DNA of 64,000 nucleotides from contig NZ_MPDJ01000001.1 in the NCBI RefSeq assembly GCF_001881565.1, forward strand, positions 988,829 to 1,052,828. Reading direction: 5' to 3'. This stretch comes from Eisenbergiella tayi (GTDB lineage Bacteria > Bacillota > Clostridia > Lachnospirales > Lachnospiraceae). The position numbers were made by a program, and so were the translations under genes. Of this stretch, positions 1 through 9,467 are shown piece by piece. The notes beneath the pieces were generated by a model. That model had not been told where the DNA came from. It saw only the letters and a program-made list of their open reading frames with translations, and searched no databases. Positions within the stretch are counted from its first letter, which is position 1; every line of letters begins with the position of its first letter.

Positions 1-1972
1 CCAGTATCTGATTCTTGGTAATATTGCAATGGCCTATGATCAATGCGTTGGGATCCTGCGTATGGTAGTGCTGCAAAAGCAGATCCTTATACTGCTGGCG
101 AATCCGCTCCTGTGCTTCCCTCTCCTTGGTCATATCCTGGTAAACCGAATAAATCCGCGTTTCCCCATCCTCGTATTTGATCAGGGTAATATTGTTTTTG
201 ACCCATATATAACTGCCGTCCCCTCTTCGGAGCCTGTATACGATTTCGCGATGTTCTCCCCCGGCAACATAGGAGTCCATCTGCTGATACACATATTCCC
301 GATCTTCCGGATGGACCCCCGCCATGGCATCATTCCGATACAGCTCCCATGATTCCTCAAGGCTCATCCCTGCCATTGCCGCAAATCCGTCTGATAAAAA
401 TTCAGGAATCAGCCTGCCCGGCTCTTCATAACGCATTACCGCAATCCCGCCCGGCAGATTTTTCAGAACGGTCTGGAAATATTGTTCCAGCCGCTCTTTT
501 TCCTTACGGTTGGTGACTGTTTCCGTAATATCCCTCACATACTTTACGTATGCCGGAATTCCATTCCAGTCCGTTTCCCGGAAACGGGTGCTGTAAAAAC
601 GGCCGTTTCTGTCGGCAGACATCTCATGCTCTTCCCCATCCGGCTCATGATCCTTCAGAGTACAGAATTTACAGGGGCCGTCCTGACCGTGCAGGGCCGA
701 ATAACATTTCTGTCCCACACAATTCTTCCCCTCGGCAAAAAGATTCTTGGATTCATTCACATAAAGCAAATCATAATTTTCTTTATCGATTACATATATT
801 CCGTCTGCCGTCTCATTTACCATACTTTGAAACAGGCGCGTATCCGCCGACATTCCTGTAAAAACCGCATAAAAACCGGTATTTTCCGCCAAAGGCCCCA
901 TCCGGCGCCCGTTGAGGTGTATCCAGATCAGCTGTCCGTTCTTATGGCGCATACGATAGGAAACATCCAGAACCTCTCCGCTCTGCAGCGCATTCATAGC
1001 CGCTTCCCGCACACGTTCCCGGTCCTGCTCATAAATGATATCAAGGACATTATTCCCTGTCATTTTTTCATATTCTTCCCGGGTATGTCCGGAAAGCGCC
1101 GTAACGCCATCGGAAAAATAAGTGGGAATAAAATTCTGCCCTTCCACACGGTAGCTGGCTATTCCGCCGGGTATGGAGTTAACCAGATGATTCATTTCCA
1201 GCTGTGTTTCCTTCAAATCGGTAATGTTATGAAATACACAGTGAAGCATCGGATACCCGTCTTCTTCACCAATCCACTTGACCTGAACACGTACCCATAC
1301 GATATTGGCATCCTTATGGCGGCAGCGGAATTCGAAACTGTCAATTTCATGCGTCCGGATAACCTCCCTCGCCCTGGCAGTCACCATTTCCACATCTTCC
1401 CGGTAGATCATCGCTGCAGCATCCAGCTTAATTAATTCCCGGTACTCCTCCACGGTGTATCCGGACATTTCCGGAACTCCATCGGAAAAATACACCGTAT
1501 CAAAAGTATCGGATACCTTATAAATTGCCACCCCTCCCGGGATCGCATTAATAATATCCTGCATTTTTTCATTGGCGCGGCTCAATTCTTTTTCCGTTTG
1601 GATCTGTCCGGTTACATCGCTGTAAACGCCATATAACTGCTTCACATCCTCTTCGGTTTCCTTCACAGAACCTTCCAGATGAATCCAGCGGTACTCTCCC
1701 CTGGTATCATTCCACAGCCTGTATGTAAACTGCATGGAACCGTTACTGCGTATCGCTTCCTGTATATGCATCTGCAGCTCTCCCAGTTCATCCGGATGAA
1801 CTCCCAGGAAATTGGTTTCCTTTTCCACCAGACGGATATGGTCCTCCGTATAACCCATAATTTCATAAAAGACAGAATTATGATAAACAGGGAAAATTTT
1901 CCCTCTTTCAAATCTGTATACGCATAATCCGCACGGAATACTGCTGAGCGTCGTCTTAAAATCTTCCCTCAT
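1..1972 (-). CDS. Multi-PAS sensor protein, N-terminal 657 residues (open at left edge)
   Basis: Reading the minus strand from ATG at 1972 gives an uninterrupted frame to base 1. The start follows a strong AAGGAGG about 7 bases upstream. I count five consecutive PAS-type units, beginning near residues 5, 140, 264, 385 and 503. Four open with the same P-(G/C)-G-(I/V/L) motif and carry an (S)DG...(S)G(Y/H) segment. The fourth differs: it begins NETADGIYVID and carries four cysteines near residues 415-437 (NC...KC...PCKFC), so it could bind a metal or sense redox state. No transmembrane segment is seen, so the visible part is cytoplasmic. In Lachnospiraceae such PAS arrays usually end in GGDEF, EAL or kinase modules; the effector lies outside the window, so the output is unknown. 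The protein is probably a monocistronic sensor. Confidence 0.85.
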   Translation of the reverse strand, partial: MREDFKTTLSSIPCGLCVYRFERGKIFPVYHNSVFYEIMGYTEDHIRLVEKETNFLGVHPDELGELQMHIQEAIRSNGSMQFTYRLWNDTRGEYRWIHLEGSVKETEEDVKQLYGVYSDVTGQIQTEKELSRANEKMQDIINAIPGGVAIYKVSDTFDTVYFSDGVPEMSGYTVEEYRELIKLDAAAMIYREDVEMVTARAREVIRTHEIDSFEFRCRHKDANIVWVRVQVKWIGEEDGYPMLHCVFHNITDLKETQLEMNHLVNSIPGGIASYRVEGQNFIPTYFSDGVTALSGHTREEYEKMTGNNVLDIIYEQDRERVREAAMNALQSGEVLDVSYRMRHKNGQLIWIHLNGRRMGPLAENTGFYAVFTGMSADTRLFQSMVNETADGIYVIDKENYDLLYVNESKNLFAEGKNCVGQKCYSALHGQDGPCKFCTLKDHEPDGEEHEMSADRNGRFYSTRFRETDWNGIPAYVKYVRDITETVTNRKEKERLEQYFQTVLKNLPGGIAVMRYEEPGRLIPEFLSDGFAAMAGMSLEESWELYRNDAMAGVHPEDREYVYQQMDSYVAGGEHREIVYRLRRGDGSYIWVKNNITLIKYEDGETRIYSVYQDMTKEREAQERIRQQYKDLLLQHYHTQDPNALIIGHCNITKNQIL

Positions 1973-2029
1973 CCACTCTGCCCTCCTTCTCCTGCATAGT
2001 ACAATTTCCCCGCTCCCCTTTTTATTCAG

Positions 2030-2083
2030 AAGAAAATAAAAATGCAGAGCCGTGATACACTTCTGATTGTATCACAGCCCCGC
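2030..2083 (-). terminator. Intrinsic terminator after the S41 protease gene
   Basis: On the minus strand a 15-bp stem (arms 2069-2083 and 2044-2058, GTGATAC/GTATCAC at its tip) is followed by a U-rich tail (TTTTTATTTT). It lies just past the stop codon at 2098 and separates that gene from the PAS gene. Confidence 0.85.
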
Positions 2084-2097
2084 ATAATAAGTAAACA

Positions 2098-3345
2098 TTA
2101 CTGCTCCGATCCCAGCTTCTCATTCATGATTTCAATAGCTTTATTCAGCTGGTTATCCACGCCGTCATTATAATAAGCTTCACTGTCAAACTTTTCTTCT
2201 ATATCCGGTTCAATGCCGATCTTATGGATATTGTTGCCGTTAGGGGTATAATAATTACTTACAGTCAGTTTTACCGCGGAACCATCACTGAGGGAAATAA
2301 TCCGCTGTACAATCCCTTTCCCGAAAGTTGTCGTTCCTACCAGAGTACCGATTCCATAATCCTTCACAGCTCCCGCCAGAATTTCCGATGCGCTGGCGCT
2401 TCCGCTGTCCACAAGAACCACAAGCGGCTCTTTCATTTCCTTTGTCCCGTCACATGTATATTCCGAACGCTTGCCGTCCTTATCCTCCGTATAAACGATA
2501 AGTCCTTTGGGAAGAATTTCACGGGCAATATCGCACACCGTATTCAGGTTGCCTCCCGGATTTCCCCGAAGATCCAGAATCAGTCCCTTCATTCCGGAGC
2601 CTCTGCAGACCGCCAGTGCCTCCGTAAACTGATCCAGCGTAACCGTATCGAACTCCGTTATCTGTATATAGCCAATGCCGCCGTCCAGCATTTTCTGGTT
2701 TACGGTGGGACTCTCCACTTTTCTGCGGACAACGTCCACCTCCAGGTAATCCGTGGCGCCTTCCCTGATAATGGTCAGATGAACCGAAGTTCCTTCTTCT
2801 CCCTTAATCTTGCTTACCACCTGGGTCAGCTCCAGTCCCTGGACCTCTTCCCCGTCGACCTTATACAGAAGATCTCCTGCCCTCAGGCCGCTTTCCTGAG
2901 CGGGCGTCCCTTCTATAATGCCCGTCAGCCTGGGAAGGCTGGTATCAGCGTCAATTCCCACATAGGCGCCTATTCCATAATAAATCCCTTCTGTTTTATC
3001 CTGCAGTTCCTTCAGTTCTTCTGAGGAATAATATGTGGAATAGGGATCCCCCAAGGCTTCCACCAGGCCGTCATACACGCCTTTTTCCAGTGTCTGCTCA
3101 TCCACACTCTCCAGATAATACCTGTCGATAGTATCCTCCAGCACCTGAAGCTTATTCATGGTCTGCGCATTCGCCACACTGTTGCTGCTCACACCATCCT
3201 CTTCATTCTGTGCCGCGGTTTCCTGCGTTCTGGATGACTGATATAAATTCCATACGGACTGCCCTAAAAAGACACCGCTCACTATCAATGCCGCCGCCAG
3301 AACACCTGTAATAACCCCTCCCCAGAAGCTCTTTTTGTGATTCAT
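2098..3345 (-). CDS. S41 family C-terminal processing protease (CtpA/CtpB type)
   Basis: A 415-residue secreted or membrane-anchored serine protease. Residues about 10-32 form one hydrophobic N-terminal segment acting as signal anchor. A PDZ domain follows (about 105-195; GSG-like ESGLRAGDLL at 151-160), then the S41 catalytic domain. The Ser/Lys dyad fits S318 (in SASASE) and K343 (in FGKGIVQ), with Q347; the 25 and 4 residue spacing matches the S309/K334/Q338 arrangement known for B. subtilis CtpB. It should act outside the membrane on unfolded or signalling proteins. It sits downstream of an M23 hydrolase and ftsEX, as in many Firmicutes, which suggests a role in cell-wall remodelling at division; the exact substrate is unknown. 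ATG is preceded by GGGAGC. Confidence 0.93.
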   Translation of the reverse strand: MNHKKSFWGGVITGVLAAALIVSGVFLGQSVWNLYQSSRTQETAAQNEEDGVSSNSVANAQTMNKLQVLEDTIDRYYLESVDEQTLEKGVYDGLVEALGDPYSTYYSSEELKELQDKTEGIYYGIGAYVGIDADTSLPRLTGIIEGTPAQESGLRAGDLLYKVDGEEVQGLELTQVVSKIKGEEGTSVHLTIIREGATDYLEVDVVRRKVESPTVNQKMLDGGIGYIQITEFDTVTLDQFTEALAVCRGSGMKGLILDLRGNPGGNLNTVCDIAREILPKGLIVYTEDKDGKRSEYTCDGTKEMKEPLVVLVDSGSASASEILAGAVKDYGIGTLVGTTTFGKGIVQRIISLSDGSAVKLTVSNYYTPNGNNIHKIGIEPDIEEKFDSEAYYNDGVDNQLNKAIEIMNEKLGSEQ

Positions 3346-3465
3346 TGCCTTGCTCCCATCTGCCCGCTTTAACGGGCGTACCTGCCGGAGAGACTGAAAA
3401 TACCTTTTATTCAGCCAGCTGTCAGGCCATTCAAAAATTTACGTCCTGTTTTAATATATTGAAAA

Positions 3466-4692
3466 TTATTTTAAATAATTCCATGGATTTACATATTCAC
3501 CGTTCACTCTCACACTGAAATGCAGATGTGGCCCGGTTGACCGGCCGGTAGAACCCACAGCCGCAATCTGTTCCCCTTTGCTCACCGTCTGTCCCTGTGA
3601 CACATAGAGGGCAGACGCATGCATATAAATGGTATACAGCCCGTCCCCATGATTTATCATGACATAATTGCCCATGGAACTGTTATAGGCCGCGCCCACT
3701 ACCGTCCCGCCGTAGGCCGCCAGAATAGGCGTCCCGCTGGGCGCGGCAAAATCCACGCCGTTATGGAATTTCTGCACTCCCAGAGTAGGATACATGCGGT
3801 AACCATATTCATCGGATATTCTTTTATAAGAGGTGAGGGGAAGCTGAAACATCCCTCCGTCATAGGTAACCTTCGGTTTATTCAATTCCTCCAGCTGCTT
3901 TCGCTCTGCCGCAGCCGCCGCCTCCAGTGCAGCTATTGTGGAATTCTGGGCCGCGATATCCGCTTCGTATTCCTTAAGCGCCGCCTCTTTATTGCTGATA
4001 TCCCCCTGAAATGCGGTAATCTGCTGTTCCTTCTGCGATATCAGGGTTTCCAGGCCGGCTTCTTCCTTTTCCACTTCCGCCTTGGCCTGCTGCAGAACCT
4101 CCTGCTCTTCTTCCAATGCAGTCTTGCAGGTCTCCACCAGTTCACGGTTCTTCTGGTATTCCTCCAGCTGCCTTTGATCATAAGCATTCATTTCTTCCAT
4201 ATAATTGGCATTATTCAAAAGTTCCCCGAAGCTTTTTGCAGATAAAAGCATTTCCAGGGAATTGCTGTTTCCTTTTTCATAGGCATACTGTATACGGACC
4301 TTCATCGCGGCATACTGTTCTTTTTCCCGCTCCACAGCTTCGTCCAGCATTTGCTGTGTTTCTTCGATTTCTTCTTCCTTGTCCGATATCATCTTTTTAA
4401 GCTCATCGATCTTGGACTGTATTTCAGCCAGGTTCCCATCCAGCTGCTTCACATATGCCTCCAGATCATTTTTAGAGCTTTCCAGGCTGTCTACCATAGC
4501 CTGTATATTGGACATGGTGGACTGCAGCTGTTTTTTCTCTTCCTGCGCCTGAGATATGGCAGATTCCTTCTCCTTAATGCTCTGTTCCAATTCACTGGAT
4601 GTCGCCGCATCACTTCTCACTGCCGGCCACATCCATACAACAAACAGAACGAAGCCCAGCATAAGGCTGATGCATCTTTTGTTCTTCTTCAT
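3466..4692 (-). CDS. Murein hydrolase activator / M23 peptidase with coiled coil (EnvC-like)
   Basis: A 408-residue exported protein. A signal peptide (about 1-30, with hydrophobic LMLGFVLFVVW) precedes about 230 residues of charged heptad coiled coil rich in E, Q and K. An LytM/M23 peptidase domain fills the last 110 residues. The zinc ligands are visible: H310 and D314 in HNGVDF and the HLH motif at 389-391, so the domain looks catalytically intact, unlike E. coli EnvC. In this class the coiled coil docks onto FtsX and the FtsEX ATPase cycle opens the hydrolase. The gene lies directly downstream of ftsE-ftsX on the same strand, 40 bases after the ftsX stop, which supports that partnership in septal peptidoglycan cleavage. 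Confidence 0.93.
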   Translation of the reverse strand: MKKNKRCISLMLGFVLFVVWMWPAVRSDAATSSELEQSIKEKESAISQAQEEKKQLQSTMSNIQAMVDSLESSKNDLEAYVKQLDGNLAEIQSKIDELKKMISDKEEEIEETQQMLDEAVEREKEQYAAMKVRIQYAYEKGNSNSLEMLLSAKSFGELLNNANYMEEMNAYDQRQLEEYQKNRELVETCKTALEEEQEVLQQAKAEVEKEEAGLETLISQKEQQITAFQGDISNKEAALKEYEADIAAQNSTIAALEAAAAAERKQLEELNKPKVTYDGGMFQLPLTSYKRISDEYGYRMYPTLGVQKFHNGVDFAAPSGTPILAAYGGTVVGAAYNSSMGNYVMINHGDGLYTIYMHASALYVSQGQTVSKGEQIAAVGSTGRSTGPHLHFSVRVNGEYVNPWNYLK

Positions 4693-4732
4693 AATTCACC
4701 ACCGTACCGTATCATCTGGCCTACCTGACGTG

Positions 4733-5632
4733 TCAGACACGCAGATGCTTGCGGACAGTAATAAAACTGCCCAGGAAACCGATTCCTACGCCAATAGCGA
4801 CTACCACAGGGGCCAGCGTGGAAAATACCGTATTAACCGGCAGGAAATTCAGCAGTCCCGACAATACGGAAAACTTGGTCCCGATGTATTCCACTACCTT
4901 ATTGTACAATACATAAATGGTTCCCAAAGGAAGGGCAGAGCCGAAAACACCGATAAGGATACCTTCAATTACAAACGGCGCCCTTACAAAGAAATCGGTT
5001 GCCCCGATATATTTCATAATGCTGATTTCTTCTTTACGCACGGAAATACCTATGGTTACGGTATTGCTTATGAGGAATACCGAAACCAGGAGCAGAATCA
5101 GGATAATGCCTGCCGACACATAGGCAACCAGCGCATTCACGCCCGTCAGCGTTGATGCGGCGAGCTCCGACTGGTTAACGGTCCTGATTTCCGGAATGCT
5201 GTTCAGATAGTCCACCAATGCCGTCTGCTGTGAAATATCCTTCATATAGATAGCGTAGCTAGCGGAATTCTCCAGAGGATTATCCGGGAATCCGTCTGAA
5301 AACTCTTCCGGTATCCAGTTTTCTTTATAATATTCCCATGCCTGCTCCGGGGAAGTGTACTCTATTTTGGAAACCTCATCCCTCGCTTCAATTTTGGAAC
5401 CGATATCCATGATCTGTTCCTCGGTAGTGCCGGGCTGGAAAAATATAGTTACGGATACGCCTTCCTCTGCTGATTTCACAATACTCTGAAAATTGGTAAT
5501 CACCGCATAAAACAGGCCGAACAGAAACAGACAGGCGCTGATCGTTGCCACAGAAGCAAGCGAAAACCACTTATTACGGAAAATATTGATAATGCCCTGC
5601 TTCAGGGTATAAAAAAATGTACTAATTCTCAT
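4733..5632 (-). CDS. ftsX: Cell division protein FtsX (permease-like subunit)
   Basis: A 299-residue membrane protein with the FtsX layout: a cytoplasmic N-terminus, TM1 near 20-45, an extracytoplasmic loop of about 110 residues (50-160) that would bind the hydrolase, then three TM segments in the C-terminal half (about 170-195, 215-240 and 265-290). It has no transport role in this family; it transmits ATPase state across the membrane. The start overlaps the end of ftsE by 11 bases, so the two are translationally coupled. The downstream M23 gene is its probable effector. Confidence 0.96.
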   Translation of the reverse strand: MRISTFFYTLKQGIINIFRNKWFSLASVATISACLFLFGLFYAVITNFQSIVKSAEEGVSVTIFFQPGTTEEQIMDIGSKIEARDEVSKIEYTSPEQAWEYYKENWIPEEFSDGFPDNPLENSASYAIYMKDISQQTALVDYLNSIPEIRTVNQSELAASTLTGVNALVAYVSAGIILILLLVSVFLISNTVTIGISVRKEEISIMKYIGATDFFVRAPFVIEGILIGVFGSALPLGTIYVLYNKVVEYIGTKFSVLSGLLNFLPVNTVFSTLAPVVVAIGVGIGFLGSFITVRKHLRV

Positions 5633-6362
5633 CTATATAACCACCTTTTTCTTCGTCGCTCACGATGACGCCCTTCTTCATCGTAACAACCCGCTTACGC
5701 ATTTCATTTACAATTTCGCGGTTATGGGTTACTACCAGGATTGTGGTTCCTCCTTCATTGATTTTCTCCAGAAGCTTCATGATTTCCCATGAATTCTTGG
5801 GATCCAGATTACCGGTAGGTTCATCTGCCAGCAAAATAGGCGGTCTGTTAATCAACGCCCTGGCCAGCGCCACTCTCTGCTGCTCTCCGCCGGAAAGCTG
5901 CTTGGGCTTTGCCTTATATTTTCCGGCCAGCCCTACTGTCGCCAGGATAGCCGGAACATTTCTCTTGATTTCCTTTGTGGGCACCTGTATGATCCTCTGC
6001 GCAAAGGCCACGTTTTCATAGACATTCCTGTCCTTCAGCAGACGGAAATCCTGAAAAACGATCCCCAGATTTCTCCGGTACCTCGGGATCTGGCGCGGTC
6101 TCAGATCCGCCACATTCTGTCCGTTAACCAGAATCGTGCCGGAAGTAGGAGTCAGTTCCCTGAGCAGAAGTTTGATAAGAGTGGACTTTCCGGAACCGCT
6201 GTCGCCAACGATAAAGACAAATTCGCCTTTTTTAATTCTTAAGTTAACACCATTTAATGCAGGTGCCCCTGTAGAATAGCTCTTACTCACTTTATCAAGA
6301 ACTATGAGGGAGCCGTCCTCCTTAATTCTCCTTTTTGTCTTCTTTGTACCAAAAAGTCCCAA
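5622..6362 (-). CDS. ftsE: Cell division ATP-binding protein FtsE
   Basis: A cytoplasmic ABC ATPase of about 246 residues that pairs with FtsX. Walker A (GDSGSGKST), Q-loop region, signature LSGGEQQRVALARAL, Walker B ILLADEP and H-loop THNREIV are all intact. The frame opens with GTG at 6377, but a GAGGTG sequence lies inside those first codons and is well spaced before TTG at 6362, so I favour the TTG start. The N-terminus carries a basic extension (KKTKRR) before the usual FtsE start. It follows a PucR-type regulator gene by about 40 bases; whether they share a transcript is not clear. Confidence 0.95.
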   Translation of the reverse strand: MGLFGTKKTKRRIKEDGSLIVLDKVSKSYSTGAPALNGVNLRIKKGEFVFIVGDSGSGKSTLIKLLLRELTPTSGTILVNGQNVADLRPRQIPRYRRNLGIVFQDFRLLKDRNVYENVAFAQRIIQVPTKEIKRNVPAILATVGLAGKYKAKPKQLSGGEQQRVALARALINRPPILLADEPTGNLDPKNSWEIMKLLEKINEGGTTILVVTHNREIVNEMRKRVVTMKKGVIVSDEEKGGYIDEN

Positions 6363-6400
6363 AGCTATACACCTCACTATCCGGCCGGAAAAACAACGGC

Positions 6401-7489
6401 CTAGTATTCAAATGTTTCCATATATTTCATGTATTTTACAACCATCAGCGCTATTTTAAAGGTAATGGCATCTTCAAATACCCGTAAATCCAGGCCGGTA
6501 CTCTTCTGAAGCTTATCCAGGCGGTATACAAGCGTGTTTCTGTGAATGAACAGCTGACGGCTTGTCTCCGACACATTCAGGCTGTTCTCAAAGAACTTGT
6601 TGATGGTAGACAATGTTTCCTCATCAAAATCATCCGGGCTCTTTCCGCCGAAGATTTCCTTGATAAACATCTTGCAAAGAGGGATGGGAAGCTGGTAAAT
6701 CAGTCTTCCGATACCCAATTCATTGTATGCGATAATATTCCGTTCGTCAAAGAAAATTTTTCCCACATCCAGAGCCATTTTGGCTTCCTTGTAGGAACGG
6801 CTCACCTCTTTGATTTCCTTCACAATCGTTCCGTAGGCAATACGGATACCTGTAATCCCCTCTTTTTCCAGGAATTCGTCGATGATCTTGGCCGCCCGGT
6901 CAATTTCCCTGCCGGCATCCGGCTCCACGAGCTCCTTAACTACGATTACATTATTTTCATCGACCGCAGTTATGAAATCTTTATTGTTATTTCCAAAACC
7001 GCCCCGCATAATTTCCAGAACATTATTATCCCGGTTGTTGTCCGATTCAATGATCAGGGCCACCCTGGCCACATCCGTGGGAATATGAAGCTTTTTCGCC
7101 CGGCTGTAAATATCTACCAGAAGCAGGTTGTCCAGAAGAAGGTTTTTAATGAAATTGTCCTTATCAAACCTTTCCTTATATGCCACCAAAAGACTCTGTA
7201 TCTGGAACGCGACCATCTTGCCGATCATATAAACATCTTCGCCGGCGCCTCCGATAACAAGGATATATTCCAGCTGTGTTTCATCCAGTATCTTAAAGAA
7301 CTGGTATCCCTGTACCTCCTGACTGTCCGCAGGGGATCTGGAAAAATCCTGTGCCGCTCCCAGACAGTTGCTCATTTCTTCAGATGTTGTGGCAATCATT
7401 TTGCCGTCCACATCCACTACACACAATTCGACGCGTGCAATGCTGCGCAGTCCGTCAATCGTAGTCTGCAAAACCTGATTTGATATCAT
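6401..7489 (-). CDS. PucR/CdaR-type helix-turn-helix regulator
   Basis: A 362-residue transcription factor. The N-terminal about 130 residues form a sensory domain beginning ISNQVLQTTID, as in CdaR sugar-diacid-recognition regulators. The middle is a GGDEF-like ligand region, and the C-terminal 60 residues match the PucR HTH_30 domain (FFENSLNVSETSRQLFIHRNTLVYRL). HTH_30 proteins act as activators or repressors of catabolic genes, but none sits beside this one. Its immediate downstream neighbours are ftsE, ftsX and the M23 hydrolase, so a link to division or stationary phase is possible but is only inference. The ligand cannot be read from sequence. Confidence 0.88.
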   Translation of the reverse strand: MISNQVLQTTIDGLRSIARVELCVVDVDGKMIATTSEEMSNCLGAAQDFSRSPADSQEVQGYQFFKILDETQLEYILVIGGAGEDVYMIGKMVAFQIQSLLVAYKERFDKDNFIKNLLLDNLLLVDIYSRAKKLHIPTDVARVALIIESDNNRDNNVLEIMRGGFGNNNKDFITAVDENNVIVVKELVEPDAGREIDRAAKIIDEFLEKEGITGIRIAYGTIVKEIKEVSRSYKEAKMALDVGKIFFDERNIIAYNELGIGRLIYQLPIPLCKMFIKEIFGGKSPDDFDEETLSTINKFFENSLNVSETSRQLFIHRNTLVYRLDKLQKSTGLDLRVFEDAITFKIALMVVKYMKYMETFEY

Positions 7490-7680
7490 AATCTTACCCC
7501 GCTCCTTCTCCTATGCAATTTCCACAAACATGAAAGCCTCCGGAAAATTGTCTAATGTAACACCCTTTTTCCATTTTAATTGAAAACCACAAAAAGATCT
7601 ATAGGAAACTCAAAAAATTTATGCACTTTTAAGCTTTTTTTTCTTACAAACCATTTTTCAGACGCTGGTCAACCTATACA

Positions 7681-7713
7681 AAAAAGACAGGAGTCAGTTT
7701 CCTGTCTTTTTCT
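7681..7713 (-). terminator. Bidirectional terminator overlapping the end of the WecG-like gene
   Basis: A hairpin AAAAAGACAGGA - 7-base loop - TCCTGTCTTTTT carries A- and T-runs on both sides. The stop codon at 7694-7696 lies inside it, so the final codons double as the terminator stem. Confidence 0.85.
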
Positions 7714-8374
7714 TATTATATTCATTTACATTATGAGTGAAAGCCTGATAGACGAGTTTGCGCTTTAAGCGCGCCAGCAGGGAGGGGTTCCTGACCCAGC
7801 CCACCGCCCCGAAGGGAAGGGAAACCCACAGCTCCGCATTCACAAAATGTCCGTAGGCATGCATCAGCTGAACATCTGTAGGCCATGGCATCCTGGATAT
7901 AATCACCTCAGGAGCCAAATCATTCAGATTATTTACCAGCCGTTCGGGCTGGCTCCCAAAATCCTCATAGACGCCGCAGCCTTTAATCAGGAGATTGTCC
8001 TGGTATTCGGAAACGATTTCCTGCAGTACTTCAAGATTGTCCTGCGTATCCGCAAGAAGATAAACGCTGTTTCTGTTCCTTCCGAATTTCCTGAACAGCT
8101 CTCTGAGATACACCTTTTCATCTATTTCGCGGATCCGGTTCCTTCCGGCAATACCTGCTGCCTCCAGGACATCCGGTTCCGTACATACCGTCATGTCTAT
8201 GGCTTCCAGACAGTCCTTCAGCTGCTCGTCCTTGGAAGCCTGCGCCAGATTGGAACTGGAAATATACGCAATCGTATTAAGCGCCCCGTTGTGCAGGAAG
8301 CTATCCGTATTGCGCAGCGCCTCCCGCGCTCCGTAATCATATAAAGTAATTCCTAATATTGTATATTTCTGCAT
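7694..8374 (-). CDS. WecG/TagA/CpsF-family glycosyltransferase-like protein
   Basis: A 226-residue soluble protein resembling the WecB/TagA/CpsF (GT26) family. It has the N-terminal GITLYDYGAREAL, a PDVLEAAGI segment in the position of the usual DG(M/I)P region, a nucleotide-site RNSVYLLAD, and a C-terminal PEVIISRMPWP resembling the family's PD.(I/V).V..G.P. The usual NADG motif is replaced by CTEPD, so this may be a divergent or specialised member acting on lipid-linked sugars at the inner membrane face. Start choice: GTG at 8404 lies on top of a GGAGG and cannot use it, while ATG at 8374 has AGGA 7 bases upstream and fits the family N-terminus. Upstream neighbours on the strand are CPBP, cvfB and fat. 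Confidence 0.72.
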   Translation of the reverse strand: MQKYTILGITLYDYGAREALRNTDSFLHNGALNTIAYISSSNLAQASKDEQLKDCLEAIDMTVCTEPDVLEAAGIAGRNRIREIDEKVYLRELFRKFGRNRNSVYLLADTQDNLEVLQEIVSEYQDNLLIKGCGVYEDFGSQPERLVNNLNDLAPEVIISRMPWPTDVQLMHAYGHFVNAELWVSLPFGAVGWVRNPSLLARLKRKLVYQAFTHNVNEYNKKKTGN

Positions 8375-8537
8375 ACTTTCATCCTGGCAGAATAACGCCT
8401 GCACCTCCCCCCTGCATTTTCCCTTCCGCTATTATAGCAGAAAATTCCCCCTTACGCAACGTACCACGTAACACACCGCTGCGGCCTTCGCCGGAGGGAC
8501 TCCCGGAAACACGGCAGGAGGGAACCGCCGCCCCGGG

Positions 8538-9458
8538 CTACTGCCACACGACATTCAATATCATATATCCCAGGCAGATGACAATGGCTATAATTAACGG
8601 AATGCTTATCAGCTTTCCCTTCTTCTTTCCCGATTTTCTTTCCCGAAGAAGCCAAAGGACATATTCCTCCCGTCCCTGGTTCCTGCACAGCCATACAAGC
8701 ACACAGACAGCCAGTGCTGTGGAAATTACGGCTATCACCAGATAAACACTGATAGCGGCTATCATATCCTCGCTGGTCGCCACGGCCTGTGTCTGCTCCA
8801 GCCATACCCTTGGGAAAAATCTCTGGTAAAAATACATGGCCAATACCGACTGGGCATTAAAGACCACATGCATCAGTATGGAAGACCAAAGGCTTCCTGT
8901 AGCCTCCACCAGCACAGCCATGGAAACGCCGATGGCAAAAGCATAGGGCGCCTGATTAAAATTCATATGCATCAGGCCAAACAGCAGGGAGGACAAAAGA
9001 ACCGCTCCCACCACATTTCCGCTTTTCAGATAGCCTCTGTACACCACTCCCCGGAAGCAAAGCTCTTCACAGACAGGCCCGAATACGGCCATCAGGAAAA
9101 AGGTCAGCAGAAAAGGGAGATTCAAAACCTCGCCGCTTATGGAAACCACCGCATTATCCACAAAAAGCATGCTTATGGCATTCAAAAGGGTTGTCAGGGG
9201 GCCCATGAGAAAGGTATACAGTATGATCATAAATACCGACGATACCTTCAATTTATGGAAACCCAGCACCCGGTTGGGTTTCTCCCTGGAGGTGAGCACC
9301 GCAAGAAAGGCAGGCACCGCCAATATCAGTTCGCTGACCAGAAGATTGGTCACCATCCCCATACTGTACACATTACGCAGCGCCAGCAGAAGCCCTACCA
9401 CTCCGAGATGCAGCATTATCATCCCCAGAAAACACCAGTTAACTTTCCTGTAATTCAT
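8538..9458 (-). CDS. CPBP family intramembrane glutamic protease
   Basis: A 306-residue polytopic membrane protein with about eight hydrophobic segments. The CAAX-protease and bacteriocin-processing (CPBP/ABI) motifs are present in order: EELCFRG (EExxxR core) near residue 155, HMNFN (FxxxH-type) near 190, and HVVFN near 220. These residues form the active site in the Rce1-like glutamate protease family. Family roles include processing of prenylated or secreted peptides and self-immunity to bacteriocins; nothing nearby encodes a bacteriocin, so the substrate is open. The C-terminal 60 residues add one further TM pair after a polar loop. It starts 9 bases after the cvfB stop, so it is likely co-transcribed with fat and cvfB. 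Confidence 0.9.
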   Translation of the reverse strand: MNYRKVNWCFLGMIMLHLGVVGLLLALRNVYSMGMVTNLLVSELILAVPAFLAVLTSREKPNRVLGFHKLKVSSVFMIILYTFLMGPLTTLLNAISMLFVDNAVVSISGEVLNLPFLLTFFLMAVFGPVCEELCFRGVVYRGYLKSGNVVGAVLLSSLLFGLMHMNFNQAPYAFAIGVSMAVLVEATGSLWSSILMHVVFNAQSVLAMYFYQRFFPRVWLEQTQAVATSEDMIAAISVYLVIAVISTALAVCVLVWLCRNQGREEYVLWLLRERKSGKKKGKLISIPLIIAIVICLGYMILNVVWQ

Positions 9459-9467
9459 CTGACGCTC

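Noticed and set aside
482..1435. Long plus-strand open frame opposite the PAS gene
   Set aside because: It is the antisense shadow of a clear minus-strand multi-PAS coding sequence with a strong ribosome site.
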